From: Nymphaea colorata | Lineage: Eukaryota > Streptophyta > Magnoliopsida > Nymphaeales > Nymphaeaceae | NCBI RefSeq assembly: GCF_008831285.2 | Contig: NC_045145.1 | Location: 4,378,723-4,442,722 of the forward strand | Length of the DNA stretch: 64,000 bases | Reading direction: 5' to 3' | In this document: positions 1 through 13,600 of the stretch, one piece after another | How the letters are laid out: the number at the start of each line of letters is the position of its first letter | Numbering within the stretch: position 1 is the first letter of the stretch | Notes under the pieces: model-generated | Databases searched by the model: none | What the model was told of the DNA's origin: nothing | What the model saw: the letters and a program-made list of their open reading frames with translations, nothing else | Translations under genes and position numbers: made by a program

Positions 1-1850
1 ATCAGCTTCTGCATGTTTTCACATCTATATATTAACATGTGACATACAAGAAGAGTCGCATGCCTGATTGCCTGGTCATCAGAAGCGAGTTACAAATTTT
101 TTACGAGATGATCCAATTAAAGTTTTTAAATTTTGACATGAGCCAACATATCATTTTTCAAAATTTAATATAAGACAAGTAAATTTTTTTTTAAATTTAC
201 ATGTAAATTAATCTTTTTTTTTTTTTGAGTGGGAGCTAAGGCCCCCTTTCCTTCATGAGATCTAGTTGCATGGACATGGGTGTCAGTGTGTATGCACCAA
301 TATATACCAAAGGAAAGAAAAAAGGGGTTGGCATATTTGTCAATTTTTTTATAGAGAAATATATATTTTAAACTTTTAAATTTTTCATAATCCCCTTTTT
401 CATTCTAAAAGACTTCTTCTTTTTTTGCTTAATAGAGTATTACAGCTTTCATCAACTTCATATGCGTTCACGTGCATATATTAACATGATGACAAGAAAA
501 GTCACATGCCTAGTGAGTTGCGTGCACAGAGGTGTTCCCACTCAAATATACATCAAAGGAAAGAACAAGGCAGGTTGGGGTATCACATATATATTAAACT
601 TTTAACTTTTTCTTAATTTCTTTTTTGTCTTCCTTAAAAGCTTTTTTTTTTTTTTTTTTACTTCATTGAGGGTGTTTTCGTCACTCCACACCCATGTGCA
701 CAAAATTTCATGCACATGGGCGTGCACAACCAATTTCAGGTCTGAACCAACAAAAAAAGAAGTTTACACATGAATCTAAAAATTTGGACGAACAAAATAC
801 TATTTAAACCTTAATTGCCGATTATTTTATGACCATGTAAATGAAATCGCACTAATCAGTAATTCCTAGAAAGTTAATCAATCTGATTGTCAGCATTTTA
901 CCCAATGGACTAGATTCGAATTGATTAGCATATTCTTAATCATATCCACTACTTCGGAAGTTCATATATTTGAATTGGAATTCAAACTCAAACATGAATG
1001 AAAAAAAGTCTATACCATATCTGGAACTGAATCTGGATTGACAAGCTGAACTTTGATTTTAATTTGATACCTGAATCAAATTCTTAAACTGGATCTGAAC
1101 TGCATTACTTTTAAGAACTGACTTTCAAAATATATATACATTGGATGTAAACTATTTATTTAGAACTAAATCTGGTCTAAATCCAACATTCGGTTGGATA
1201 TTGATTTAACTTCAAATCAAAATATGATCAATGTCATTTCATATCCAAAATCCGAACCGATTTCTTATCAAATGTTAGCCTATATTTTTTCATGACCAAT
1301 TTCTTATTTGAGACCATGAAGTTCATGTCCAAACATATTAAACCTGAAAACAACTTAAAAAAAGTTATCAAATAGTGTTTGCACAAAGGTTAAAGGGGTT
1401 GGTGTAATGACAGACCTCTAAGGGGGTTGGCATAATGGTAGAAAAAGGGGCAGGTAGGCAGAGTTTCGTTTTAAATTCTCCGATTGTTCAACAATTTGTA
1501 GAAAAACACCACCACGACAACAGAAAAACCATGTACCTTATGAAAGACTAGGAATTGGATGAGGATGAATTACTTATCTTACACCACTTAAAAAATTTGT
1601 AAAATTGCATAGCACATAATTCACCCTAATAACAAACACTAAAAGGGCAGAGACAGAGCCACGAGGGGGCTCAATGGCCTTGCCACCCCCCTCCACACCA
1701 CAAAATTTTTGTTTTCAAAAATTTATGTCTATTTTTTTAAATAAAATAATTTATCTGATATAAAATTTAAAAAAATTAAAATTTTAAAAAATTCGACCCC
1801 TCATAATTTTTTTTTAACTCTGCCATTGTAAAAAAAAAAAAAACATAAAC
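1..1850. other. Intergenic, AT-rich, no gene seen; part of a duplicated flank
   Basis: No open frame or RNA gene is recognisable here. From about 730 to 1850 the sequence matches the downstream flank of UGT copy 2 (about 12776-13800, same orientation) and that of the plus-strand copy (about 60300-61790, inverted). Shared landmarks are phrases built on aaatccgaacc and tggatctgaactgcatta, and the ggggttggcataatgg segment near 1430. About 1560-1830 also resembles the intron of the intact UGT gene, including the ccctccacaccacaaaattt stretch. Confidence 0.6.
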
Positions 1851-1896
1851 ATGCCGAAACATCCAAATCATTTGCTCAAGGATAGTAACCATTTAC

Positions 1897-2403
1897 CATT
1901 TTCATCGATGACTCCATCTTCAATAACCATTGAAATGTTGAGGAGGGTGGCCAGTGTCCAGGTTGAGGCAGTCCAGACGGCAGCTCTCGGAAGGTTGAGC
2001 TTCTCGGCAACATCAAACAGAAAACCCATTGCTCCATCGGCAATTACAAACGTAATCTTCTCTTCATCCTTCTCATCGATCTTCAGCACGAGCTCCTCCA
2101 CGAAACTCGGAATGGCGTTCATTGAGCTAGACAAGAGCTTGCTGGCATCTTTGCGGTCGTCATCTGTAGATAAGCCGTCAGTTATGGTTACCAGCCGGAT
2201 TCTTCCGGCGTAGTCGCTATTCTTCCGGCGTAGTCGCTACTAAAGTTTTCAGGCAGTGCTGCCATTACTTGTCTGTGTGTGTACTCAGTGCAAACGAAGG
2301 TAACCAGAACACCATGATCGGCTAGGTGATGAGAGAACTCCATGAGAGGTGCTACGTGGCCTTGCGCACAGAAAGGGATGACCAAAGCGTGTGGAATAGC
2401 CAT
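1897..2403 (-). pseudogene. UDP-glycosyltransferase exon 1, frameshifted copy (UGT copy 1)
   Basis: This is the N-terminal acceptor-binding half of a plant family-1 glycosyltransferase, nearly identical to exon 1 of the intact gene at 23961-24447. It starts with MAIPHALVIPF and keeps the region of the catalytic His (AQGHV) and the catalytic-Asp motif VIADGAMG. The frame breaks in the middle, where a 20-bp unit is exactly duplicated in tandem at 2199-2238. After it the original frame resumes from about 2134 and runs through the exon border at 1897, where the splice donor GTAAAT is still present. No second exon follows, so the PSPG nucleotide-sugar box is missing. The upstream flank with a CACGTG G-box (2603-2608) is retained. 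It cannot make a working enzyme. Confidence 0.9.
2199..2238. repeat. Exact 20-bp tandem duplication inside UGT copy 1
   Basis: The 20-base unit attcttccggcgtagtcgct occurs twice without a gap (2199-2218 and 2219-2238). The intact gene and UGT copy 2 have it once. Twenty is not a multiple of three, so this duplication alone shifts the reading frame. Confidence 0.95.
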
Positions 2404-5228
2404 TCTTCTTCTGCGTCCTATTTGGAGACGTTCTTCTGCAACAAAGCCTGCTTTCCATCTCCTTTTCTGTCCCTCTCTTTCATATTTGCAGATTCGCCAA
2501 CATGTGCAGTAACAACTGTGAGCCTACCATTCTGTAAATAACGGCAACAGCTGAATCAACCTCACCAAATCAACAACAATTATGAGAAAAAAGGTCCGTG
2601 TGCACGTGGCACACGTACGTAGAAAGAAAAAGCGTACATTTTTTTAAATAAAAAATACATTTTTTTCATTTTTTTGCCTTAAATTTTTTTAATAAGCACA
2701 ACTATTTTTGTCATTAACAATATTGGCATATTAAATTTTTCAGCTTTGGGTCGAAGATTAGGTACCCAGTACATAACTCGACTCTCAGCCCACCTGAAAT
2801 GGAAGAAACTATGTATACTTCGATGGCGCCCGTTGAAGATGGCGAGGAACTATGTATACTTCCACGGTGTCCTGAAGTATGAGGTCACCTTGTTAGTGAA
2901 GGCAATGAAAAGAAGCAACCAGTGGGGGAGCTAAAAATTTTTTGCTATGGGACAGTAGGTCATGTGAAAAAAATTTCAAACTAAAATATATATAAATCAT
3001 ACCAAACTGTTTGAAATGGAGATGCATATGAAACTGTTTGTATTGTGCTTAAGGCTTACCCCAAAATTATCCTCTAACAAGCATGCTACATAATTGCAGA
3101 TTCTGGTAGCTCATGAATCTCACATTCTATAAGAAAAAGCTAAAATTGCAGTATTTTTACCAAAGTGAAACTTCAAAAGAGTTTTTGACAAGATAGAATG
3201 GAGCACCTATGTGTTAGACATAGAACAAAAGATTTTACAAAGCTTTCAACCAGAAAATCAGCAGGAAAAAGGAGACTCACGAGGATCAATTTTTTGGAAA
3301 AAGACCCCGACGTGGGTCAAAATTTTCCAACATGAAGGGAAAATGAAAAGAATGGCCAATATTTTTCAAGAGCGTGACGGAATATAAGTTATATAACAAT
3401 AACATGAAGATGCAGCCCGAAGACCTCAAACACCACAAGATTCAACCATGAACAAACAGATTACAGAAGCCAAACTCCTCCATCCACCAGAATATGAACT
3501 CATTTGGAAGCCATAAAAAAGACAAAAGCAATAAACCAAAAAAAAAAAAAACGAGGAAGAAGATAAACGTACCCAGGAGGAAGAGACAAAGTAACCTCCA
3601 CGGCATCGACCGCACAAGGGAGAAGAGATCCAGATTCCAGGCTCTTCTTCTGTTTTTTAGCACAAAAATCGGACCAAGAGCCAAGAGCATGAGGCAAAAA
3701 CGTTAAAAAAAGGGGGGGGGGGGAGGGAAAATGAAAACCCAAGAAGAAACTATTCAAGAAAAAGAGGAAAAAGCACAAAAATCAGATTCCAGGCTAGCAC
3801 AAAAATCAGATTCCAAGAGCTTCTTCTGTTCTTCAGTACAAAAATCAGACCAAGAGGCATGAGGCAAAAGCGTTGATACTTGAAAAAAGGGGGAAAATGA
3901 AAAAAACCCAGCACATTTGAAGAACAAACGATTCAATCATTCAAGAAGAAGAAGAAAGAAGAAGAAACACATGGTGCCCGCCGCCCTGCCTGCTGCTGGC
4001 TGCTGCCGCCCTTGCGGCCTTGCCCTTCGCCGTTTCGTGGCTTCAGCACTTCTCCCCTTTGGCCTTCCTTTCTGAGTTTGAGTGAATTTGGGCATAAAGG
4101 GTGGGCCGATTGTTTTGAATTTTTGGTGGAGCTGGTTCGCTCATCGCTGCTGGGACCCAATCCATTTCTGGCATGGGCAACCCAGCGTCAACATGGGCGT
4201 AACACGGTCGTGAGGCTCCATTTCACATGGAACTATCATGGGCTGGTGTGGGCAGGCACCCACGCCAGCCCCACGCTGGCTCGGCCACTGGAAGCAATGA
4301 AGGAGCGGCCGTCCTTAACACCCACCGGGAGGCGACGGAAGAGCAGCTTCCGAATGACATTGACGGCGGGCGTCTCGGTGAGATTGGCATTGAAGGACGT
4401 TTCTTTGAGGCTGTTGATGAACAGTAGATGATGATCCCTGGATTGGCTCCTCCATCAGTGGAGAACTAGGAAGAACTTCCCCTGCTAGTCACAAATAAAC
4501 ACCGTCAATCAGATCATCCTTCCTGACTATAAACCTTATGTATTCCGCTACCATTGAACGTGCCTTCATGACTACTTCGGACATCATTAAAATTGAATCT
4601 ACAACCACAATTGACATAATTTTTAAGGACCTTGGCCTGGTACGCCTAAGGGTTACTAAATGAAGTCGTCAAAGAACAACTTTTCTATCAACGAAGCTAA
4701 TCCAGGCCCTAAATAATTTCAGTAGATAAACAGAAGTTCTAGTTGCATATGCGTTGAAGCAATTCAAAACGAAAAGTTCAAAAATCTATAGAGACCAAAA
4801 TTAAGATGTCCCATCTCCTGATTTTGCAATTTTGATATGCAATTGTTCATGGTGTGCTTCAAGATTACTTTACCAAGGGGGAAGGTGCGAATCAACTTCA
4901 CTTCTTCACCGAGGAGAAGGAAAGAGAAAGGCAAAAAACTCATGCGTGTTTGCGAACGATTCAAACCACGTAAGCCCTAAAGAAAAGAAAAACAGGGTAC
5001 CGATAACCAAATAGCACACATCAGAAGCAAGAATGAAGAAAGCAAGAAATCGTTTCTTGGAGGGCGGTTGGTGGAACAGGAAAATTCGTATGTACACTGC
5101 CAAAATGGTACTTCAAATAAAGAGAAACCGAGAGAAGAAAGAACTAGAAACTAAAAATGGAAGAACAAAAACAATGTAAGAAACAACTAAACTGTCTCTT
5201 TTCTTTCACCGGTAGCAGCAGTCGATGG
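2404..5228. other. No recognisable gene; UGT 5' flank, then low-complexity and GA-rich sequence
   Basis: About 2404-2800 is homologous to the 5' flank of the intact UGT gene (24448 onward). About 3430-3960 is purine-rich on the plus strand with short imperfect repeats of acaaaaatcagattccagg. About 3970-4430 is GC-richer and contains open frames of up to 139 codons (4012-4431, +) with low-complexity composition and no family I recognise. Nothing else is supported. Confidence 0.5.
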
Positions 5229-5903
5229 TGTTGGGTCGGGTCCAGCCTCAAGAGAGGACCCGACCCAAAAGGGGGAGTGGGCAGCGACGATGCCCTAACC
5301 CCTCGTCTCTCTCTCTCTCTCTCTCTGAGGCTCTTCCGTCGAGATGGAAAGAGGAAGAAGAGCACGGCTGTGGCTTTGTGCTGCCGTGTGGGTGCAAGTG
5401 TAGAGAGAGAAAGTAAAAAAACAAGAGAAAGAAAAGAGAACATACAATGATTTCTTTTCTTATAGTTTTCTTGTGCATTCATTCTTGAGAATGATTTATT
5501 TTGAAAAACACATATTGATGTGGTTGTATTGTCTCTTTGAAATATATACATATATCTCTCTTGCCTATGGACTTTTACTCCATTATTGGTGGTTTTTTCA
5601 CGTATATTGTGTCTCTTATTTTCTACATTATCTAGTATATATTTTGACATATATTACTGCAATATTAGTGTTGGAAACTCGATTTTGTGCTCGCAACCGA
5701 GTGATTCCGATTTTCAGCAGTCTTGTGCAATCCCTGTTATGAAATCGGCTTGCTTGGATTGTTTTATTGATGCTAAAGGCTGCCATTAGCTGCGTAATTA
5801 TTGAATATATGCATGTTTGAAAGCGTTTTTTACAGTACTAAGAGTTGTTTTTGGTTGGTTATTATCTTTTTAAGCATTTTTTTAGGGAGAAACATCTATA
5901 ACA
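5229..5903 (+). repeat. 5' LTR of copia element A
   Basis: This 675-bp LTR starts TGTTGGG and ends CA. It shares with the 3' LTR the stretch ending in aaggctgccattagctg near 5780 and the segment around aactcgattttgtgctcgca. A CT microsatellite lies near 5310-5330. Confidence 0.88.
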
Positions 5904-5948
5904 AAGTGGTATCGGAGCCACATTTGTTGTGTGCATTCTTATTGAAAG

Positions 5949-8900
5949 ATGAAGTCGACCCCCACTATGATGGTCTCTTTAAATGGGGAACATTTGGACA
6001 ATATGGAAAACAAAAGTGGAGGATTTGTTGTATTGTAAAGATTTGTATGCACCTATTGAGAACAACAAACCAACGAATATGACAGATGAAAAATGAAAGT
6101 TATTACATAGAAAAACCATTGATACCATCAGACAATAGTTAGATGAAAGTGTCTTTCATTTGGTATCTACAGAGACAAGCGCGAAGTCATATGACAGAAG
6201 TTGCATGGTCTTTATGATAGAAAAACAGTTGAAAACAAGGCTTCATTGATTAGGCAATTGGTAAATATGAAACTTAGAGAGGGAAAACCCGTGTCAGAGC
6301 ATTTGAATGAAGTACAAAACATTATTAATCAGTTGTTAGTAATGAAAATGATATTAGATGATGAGTATAGACACTCTTATTGCTCAGTTCTCTTCCTGAT
6401 AGTTGGGAGACTTTGGTTGTTTCTTTGAGCAACCCTGTACCAGATGGTGTGCTAATGATGAAGCATGTAACTACAGCATTCTAAACGAAGAAACAAGGAG
6501 AAAGTCTCTTGGTACTACTAGCTCACAAGTGCTAGTGATGAGAGACATGGGCAGACAGAAGAACCGTAATAAATGCCATGACAGATGAAAATCTATGTCC
6601 AAATCGAAGCCCAAGATGAGAGGTAAATGCTTTCACTATGGTATTCAAGGTCACAAGAAAATTGAGAGCATGTGGTCTTGGAATAGTTCACATGGGCAAT
6701 AGTGACACTTCAAAAATTGTTATGATATGAGATGTTTGCATTGAGGCGAGTAGATGATGTAAATTGACTTTGAGAGATGTGAGACATGTTATAGATCTTA
6801 AAGTGAATTTGATTTCTGCAAGAAAACTAAGTGAAGATAGATATTTACTTCGTTCAGTTAGACATGTTGGGAATGACAAAAATGGTACTAATGTTGGCTA
6901 AACATAGTAGATTTGGCTTTTTGTATGGTATAAAGTCTTGAATGATTAGTATGGTGGTAAATGTAGTCATTGATAGTACTTCGTCAGATTTGTGATATAA
7001 GAGGTTATGTCACATGAGTCAAAGATGAATTGATTTGCTCACCAAGAAGAATTTGTTACCAAAGGTAGATTGTGCATAGTTATCTCTTTGTGATCATTTA
7101 TTGGTTGGTAAGTTGCATAGAATCTCTTTTCAGAAAAAGCACTCTTCAGAAACTGAACATGTATTAGATTTAGTTTATTTAGATGTGTGTGAACCTATAA
7201 ATGTGACATCAAAGATGTAGCATTCTATTCTGTTACATTTATCGATGATGTAGTTAGGAAGGTGTGAGCCTTTACAATGAAAAGCAAAAGTGAAGTAAGT
7301 AGTATCTTCATAACTTTTCATGCAGCAGTTAAGCATGAGACTGGTAAGAAGATGAAGAGATTGTACACAGATAATGGTGGTGAGTACATAGTTTTTTCTC
7401 TACGAGAATATTGTCTAAAACATGGTATTGGATATAAAAGACAGTTCCTTATACTCCACAGCATAATAAAGTTGTAGAAAGGATGAACAACACTACAATT
7501 GAAAGAATCAGAAGTTTGCTATTTAGCTCTAAGTTGTCGAAGTGTTTTTGGGCAGAGGCAATACGTACTGCAGTTTATTTGATAAGCAGATCTCCTTCAA
7601 TGCCTCTGGATGGAGACATTCCACAGAGAGTTTGGTCAGATAAAGATGTTAAGTATGATCACCTCAGAGTTTTTGGTTGAAATGCTTTCATATATGTTTC
7701 TAAAGAACATTGAACCAAACTAGATGATAAAACTATTCCTCTAATATTTCTTGGTTATGTAGATGATAAATTTGGTTACAGGTTATAGGATCCAAAAAAT
7801 AATAAAATTTAAAGGAGTCGTGATGTTGTCTTCAGAGATGATCAAACGATTGAAGATTTTATGGGTGACAAACAGTCTGGCGTGAATGTTAGTGGTGTTC
7901 ATGAGCCAACCTATACAGAACCTCAAGAATTTTCATTTGAGCATGGTGAACTAATGAAAATTTAGAGAAAGAGGAAATAGAGGCAGAGGAACAGTATATA
8001 GATGACAACCCTATGGAGACTGAAACTGATCATGAGCATGAGTTAAATGAGGAGCTTCCTTCACATTCATAACCAATTGAGGAGCAATTGAGAAGTGGTA
8101 AAAGAACATGTATATTATCTACCAGATATTTCACTGATAAATATATTATGTTTGCAGAGAGTGGAGAGCCAGAATCCTATACAGAGGTGCTAGATGATGT
8201 GCATAAAGATGAATAGATTAAAACTATGCAGGAAGAGATGAATTCTTTGTGTAAGCATCACAATTTTGATTTGGTGGAACTACCAAAAGGTAAGAAAAGG
8301 TACAAGCTTAAAAATGAAGGCCAATGCAAGTTGAGATACAAAACTTGGTTGGTGGTGAAAAGTCTCAAGCTAGAAAGAGGTATTGATTTTGATGAAATTT
8401 TTTGTCATGTGGTTAAAATGTCATCTATCAGGGTAATACTTAGTTTGGTGGCATGTCTAGACTTGGAGTTGGAGTAGTTAGATGTAAAAATTGTTTTCTT
8501 CGTGGAGATCTAGAGAAAGAAATCTACATAGTGCAGGCAAAAGGTTTTATAATTGCTAGGAAGAAGCACATGGTTTGCAAGCTATGGAAGATCTTGTATG
8601 AACTTAAATAAGTACCTAAGCAGTGGTACTAAAAAATTGATGCTTTTATGATAAATCAAATGTATCGCATGTCAGCAGTTGTAGATCATTGTCTATATCA
8701 GAGAGTTCTCATTAGGTAACTTTATTATCTTGTTGTTATGTGTAGATGACATGCTTATTGTTGGACATGACTATCAATTGATTAGCCAATTGAAGAAGGG
8801 CATGAGCAAGTTCTTTGATATGAAAGACTTGGGGTCAACACAATAATTGTTAGATATGAAGATTGTTCGTGAAAGGAAGACCAAGAAGTTGTGGTTATCA

Positions 8901-9712
8901 CAAGAGAAATACTTTGAGAAGGTGTTTAGCAAGTTCAACATGAAAGATGTCAAAACAGTAAATACTCTTTTAGCAGCACATTTTAAATTGAGAAATGAGC
9001 AATGTCCATCCTCAGTAGATAAAAAAGAAAGAATGGAGAATGTACCATATGTCTCCGCAGTATAGAGTTTCATGTACGCTGTGGTTTGCACAGTCCAGAC
9101 TTGGCTTATGCAGTTGGTGTAGCTAGCAGGTTCTTGTCAAATCCAGACAAGAAACATTGGGCAGCAGTGAAGTGGATCCTAAGGTATCTTAAAAATACTT
9201 CCAATTACTGTTTATGTTTTGGTGAATCTATCTTAGAGATACAATGATTTGTTGATGTTGAAATGGCAGGTAACTTGAACTCTAGGAAGTCGTTTTTTAT
9301 TATGTTTTTACTTTTGCAGAGGGAGCTGTATCATGGCAGTCCATGTTGCAGAAGTGTGTTGCTCTTTCCACTACAGAGGAAGAATATATTGTAGCAACTG
9401 AAACTTATAAAGAATTGTTGTGGAAGAAAAGTTTTCTTGATGATATAGGTCTTAGCCAGAAGACCTATATGTTACATTGTGATAGCCAAAGTACTATACT
9501 TGGCGAAGAATTTAGTTTTTCACTCAAGGATAAAGCAGATTGATGTCAGATATCATTGGATTCGTGATGTGCTTGAGCAAAAACTGATTCAGTTAAAGAA
9601 TATACATACAGAGAAGAATCCTGCAGATATGATGACGAAGTTTCTACCTAAAAAGAATCATGACAAATGTATAGACCTAGTTGGGATGATTACCTTTAAG
9701 GCAGTGCATTAA
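5949..9712 (+). pseudogene. Decayed gag-pol of copia element A
   Basis: Fragments appear in all forward frames in copia order. A gag-like stretch (about 6160-6420) contains LYDRKTVENKASLIRQL. A damaged zinc knuckle lies near 6620, with the second Cys replaced in CFHYGIQGHKK. The integrase core shows LYTDNGGEY near 7361 and the KHGIGYKRQF region. Reverse transcriptase covers about 8210-9060, with the catalytic box reading CVDDM near 8738. RNase H and C-terminal pieces (about 9340-9710) show CVALSTTEEEYI, and LHCDSQSTI in place of the usual CDN motif. Dozens of stop codons and shifts prevent translation. Assignment rests on motif order and is confident at the superfamily level. Confidence 0.88.
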
Positions 9713-9763
9713 TTTTCTTGATTTTGCAGGTATGATCCCTCTCTTGAGGTTGGAAGGAGGGTT

Positions 9764-10548
9764 TGTTAGGTCGGGTCTAGCCTCAAGAGAGGACCCAACC
9801 ATGTCAAAAAGTGAGAGAGGGTAGGCGACAGCGCCCTAACGCCTCACATCTCTCTCCTCTCTCAATCTCGCGGCTTTCTTTTGGGTAAAAAGAAAAGAAA
9901 GTTCTTCCCTTGTGGCTCACACCAAGCAAGGAGAGGGGAAAAAGAAGACAAAAAAGAGAAGGAGAGGAGGTACGCAAGAAGGAAAGAGGAAGAACAGCAT
10001 GGTGTGGGTTTGTGTAGCCATGTGGGTGCAAGTGTAGAGAGATAAAGTGAAGAAAACAAGGGGAAGAAAAGAAGAACATACAGTGATTTTTTTTCTTATG
10101 CATTCATTCTTGAAAATGATTTATGTTATTCTCTGCAGAAAAAAACAACACATATTGATGTGGTGGTATTGCCTCCTTAAAATATATATATATCTCTCTG
10201 CCTATGGTTTTTTACCCCATTATTGGAGGGTTTTTTCATGTATATTGGTGTCTCTTATTTTCTGCATTATGTAGCATATATTTTGACATATATTGCTGAA
10301 TATTGGTGTTGAAAACTCGATTTTGTGCTCGCAGCCGAGTGATTCCGATTTTCAGCAGTCTTGTGCAATCCCTCTTATGAAATCGGCTTGTTTGGATTGT
10401 TTTATTGATGCTAAAGGCTGCCATTAGCTGTGTAATTATTGGATATATGCATGCTTGAAGTTTAAAAACGTTTTTGACAGCATTAAGAGTTGTTTTTGGT
10501 TGGTGATTGTCTTCTTAAGCATTTTTTTTGGAGAAAACACCTATAACA
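9764..10548 (+). repeat. 3' LTR of copia element A
   Basis: This 785-bp LTR starts TGTTAGG and ends CA. It is about 110 bp longer than the 5' LTR because of extra purine/pyrimidine-rich sequence around 9860-9985. It is immediately followed by the gatgg target-site duplication. Confidence 0.88.
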
Positions 10549-10576
10549 GATGGATGGCAGCACTGGCCTCATTTAG

Positions 10577-10577
10577 A

Positions 10578-10624
<47 letters not shown>
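10577..10624. repeat. (AG)n microsatellite
   Basis: An uninterrupted AG run lies just downstream of element A. Confidence 0.95.
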
Positions 10625-10627
<3 letters not shown>

Positions 10628-13600
10628 TTAACCTTGACGACGATCTTGAGCTCGTTCGTAAAAACTCGACTTTAACTAGAAACTAGATGAGCTGAAGTTT
10701 AAATTTATTTTTGAGTCGAGTTTGTGTTTGAAATGTTAAATGAGTCGAATTCAAGTTATAAGAACTCAATGCACTTAAACTTTGCTCGATTCGAATGCAC
10801 AAATTTGTTGTCGACGAGAAATTTTCTGTTCCTAAGTTTTGTTTAAGGAATATTTGGATGAAGAATATTTACATATCTTTCTTTATACTTTAGATGGTTG
10901 ACCACAGTTAAATTAATTAAAAAACTAGTTGAAATGTTAACAAGTTAAAGAAAATGAGACGTATCAAATAAACAAAAACAATCAAACGAGTTAAATGACT
11001 CAAGCTCAAGTTCCACTCTGTATCGTCCAGTCGAGCTCAAGCCTATTCTTTGGCTCGGCTCCATATTGAGTTTTTTGAGTCGATTATAGCCTTACCTTTG
11101 ATAAAACTTGATAAACCTAATTGTCAGGCTTCCTAAAATCATCTTCTTGAAATAAATTCAAAGAAAAAATGTATTAGTTCACCTGAATAGGCTTATAAGA
11201 TCAGTATCACGAATAAATTGTTAAGAGAAAAATTGTTAGAAACGAGTGTTCCACTGGATTCTTGTTGGGGGCGTTGATTCCACAGGAGTCAAAATGCCTA
11301 TTTTTAAACAAATAAGAATTATTTTTTCAAACATGGAATTTTCCTTCCCGAATCCAACGCTGCTTCTGATTGAAAACTCTGAAATCAAAGGCTGCTCACG
11401 CACTCTCCTTCCACACCATCTCTTTGTTATGGGCACAAATTTTGCAACTATATGGACAAACCTGAAATTTCATTCATATGAACCTAGTCACACAGATGAA
11501 AGGTGCGGGAGGTGGTGGCGGTGCAGATGCCAATAACAGTGCAGCACATCCTAACAATATATATATATATATATATACACATACTCATAGCATATATGTA
11601 ACTTAATTCAATGTTATGTACATAAGCTAGAAGTCTTAATTGTACGTCCAAAATGGAGGAGGAAGCAAGTTCAATTGCTTGATAGAGAAGAAATTGCAAA
11701 GCTGTTGTGGTTGACGGAGACCAATTGCATCACCATATATGCATCTACACTTGCCGTAGAGAGGACTTTTAATAGAAGGAATACCAAGACCCTAAGTTCT
11801 TGGAGGGCAAGCTGCATGCATATTCCGTGGTGCCAACCACAAGGGAGACCTTTCTTTCCATTCATTTCTCTCCCTCTCCTGCCAATTAAACAGGGTGGGT
11901 GTGAGAGGAAGGAAAGTGATGACTCTAGCCTGACGTGAACAGTGGAGCCTTGGTGTAATTCACTAATTTTAAGGTACTAACCAGTACTTTAGTCTTGCAT
12001 TAATTTATTAATAACTAATTTATGTAGGATCCTTGCCAGTATTTAGGAGTAGCTAAAGAGGAGGTAGTTTTCTAAACGAAAGTATTCTTTTGACTCACCC
12101 ATTCCTGGTAAATATTCTTGTGTAAAGGATTTGCTGATACAAATCGGCAGCTGTGGACTCTCTTTTTCTTTTCTGATTGCAGAGAACTTTGCTGGTTTAA
12201 CTTCCTACGCCTTTGCTAGCATTCTCAATGGTGAAAAACTCTGAGGTGAAGTCTCCTTGGACTCTAAGACGTAAGAATCTTTACCCAGATCAGCATGCAG
12301 GAGCTAGAGCCTGGTTTGAGCTCATGACTTGTATTAAATCCTTGGGTTTGCTTTACTGCTATGTGGCTTATCCCACTAAACCAACCCCTTTGGATCTCAA
12401 AACTTGGATGGTAGGAAGAAATCAAAGATTCAGTATTATGCCACCCGATCTCAACAATGGAACGGGCCAAAACGGAATTAAGTTGCACAACAGTTATGTA
12501 CATGACAGTTAGAGCATATCCAGAAATGACTCGGTTAAACCCACGGGCTTGATTTTAAACATGACCTCTCTTACATATAGTCATCGACTGGTCATGTAAA
12601 GACTTGGTGTTAAAGGTCCCTTTGACCTTAAAATTATTCTTCCTGCGGATACCCGTTGAAACAGAAAATTTGTTAAGAAATCATAAGAAATTATTTCTCT
12701 CTTTGATCATGAAAGTAATAAACTCGCTACCCTAAACTGATCATGCTTTCCTTTTCACGATGTTCACAAACCCTTCAAATATTTGAATTGGAATTCAAAC
12801 TCAAACATGAATGAAGAAGTCCATATCATGTCTGAATCTGGATTAACAAGCTGAATTTTGATTTTAATTTTATACCTGAATCAAACTCTTAAACTGGATC
12901 TGAACTGCATTACGACAAGTTAAGAACTGATTCAAAATGTATAAAAATTGCATGTAAACTATTTATTTATAACTAAACCCGATCCAAATCCAACATTTGA
13001 TTGGATATTTATTTAACTTCAAATCCAAATATGATTAGATGTCATTTCATATCCAAAATCCGAACCGATTTCTTATCAAGTGTTAACCTATACTTTTTCA
13101 TAACTGATTTTCTTAAGCCGTTTGGTCGGATATTCAGATTCAAATTATATTTATCTCAATATCATGGAGCGACCCAAACCGGATATGTCAATTGAAGCAC
13201 CTAGACATGAGAAGGTTCCTATTATGGCGGATCCGAGAAAATCATATTCTAGACATGCATGATCAACTCTTTATGAATGCTATTTAAATTTCAACTGTTT
13301 TCTAGATGGCTCAAAGCAAACAAAATTCGGTTGTTGAAACCAATTGACTAATTTTGTTGCATAAATAAGATCTACAAGAATAAAATTAACAATTAATTGG
13401 TGAATGATTAGCCAAACATCCACATGAGTTGATTCCAATATATATATTAGTCAAATATTATTTGAGACCATGAAGATCATATCCAAACATATTAAACTTG
13501 AAGACAACTTAAAAACAATTTTCAAATAGTGTTTGCAAGCAACCTCAAGGGGGTTGGCATAATAGTTGAAAAAGGGGCTGGTAGGTGGCCAGTTCCTGTT

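Larger units (their letters stand above)
5229..10548 (+). mobile_element. Ty1/copia LTR retrotransposon A, old and degenerate
   Basis: A complete element boundary is visible. Both LTRs begin TGTTRGGTCGGGTC and end in ctataaca. A primer-binding site resembling the initiator tRNA-Met complement (TGGTATCGGAGCC, 5907-5919) follows the 5' LTR, and a purine tract (tggaaggagggttt) precedes the 3' LTR. The element is flanked by a perfect 5-bp target-site duplication gatgg (5224-5228 and 10549-10553). The internal region carries gag, integrase, reverse transcriptase and RNase H remnants in copia order with many stops and frameshifts. Unequal LTR lengths and heavy decay indicate an old insertion. Confidence 0.93.

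Noticed and set aside
4012-4431. 139-codon frame in a GC-richer stretch
   Set aside because: Low-complexity composition and no recognisable family. It could be a leader exon, but nothing supports that.
5144-5650. 168-codon minus-strand frame over the 5' LTR of element A
   Set aside because: Lies antisense across the LTR boundary and microsatellite. A by-product of CT/GA-rich sequence.
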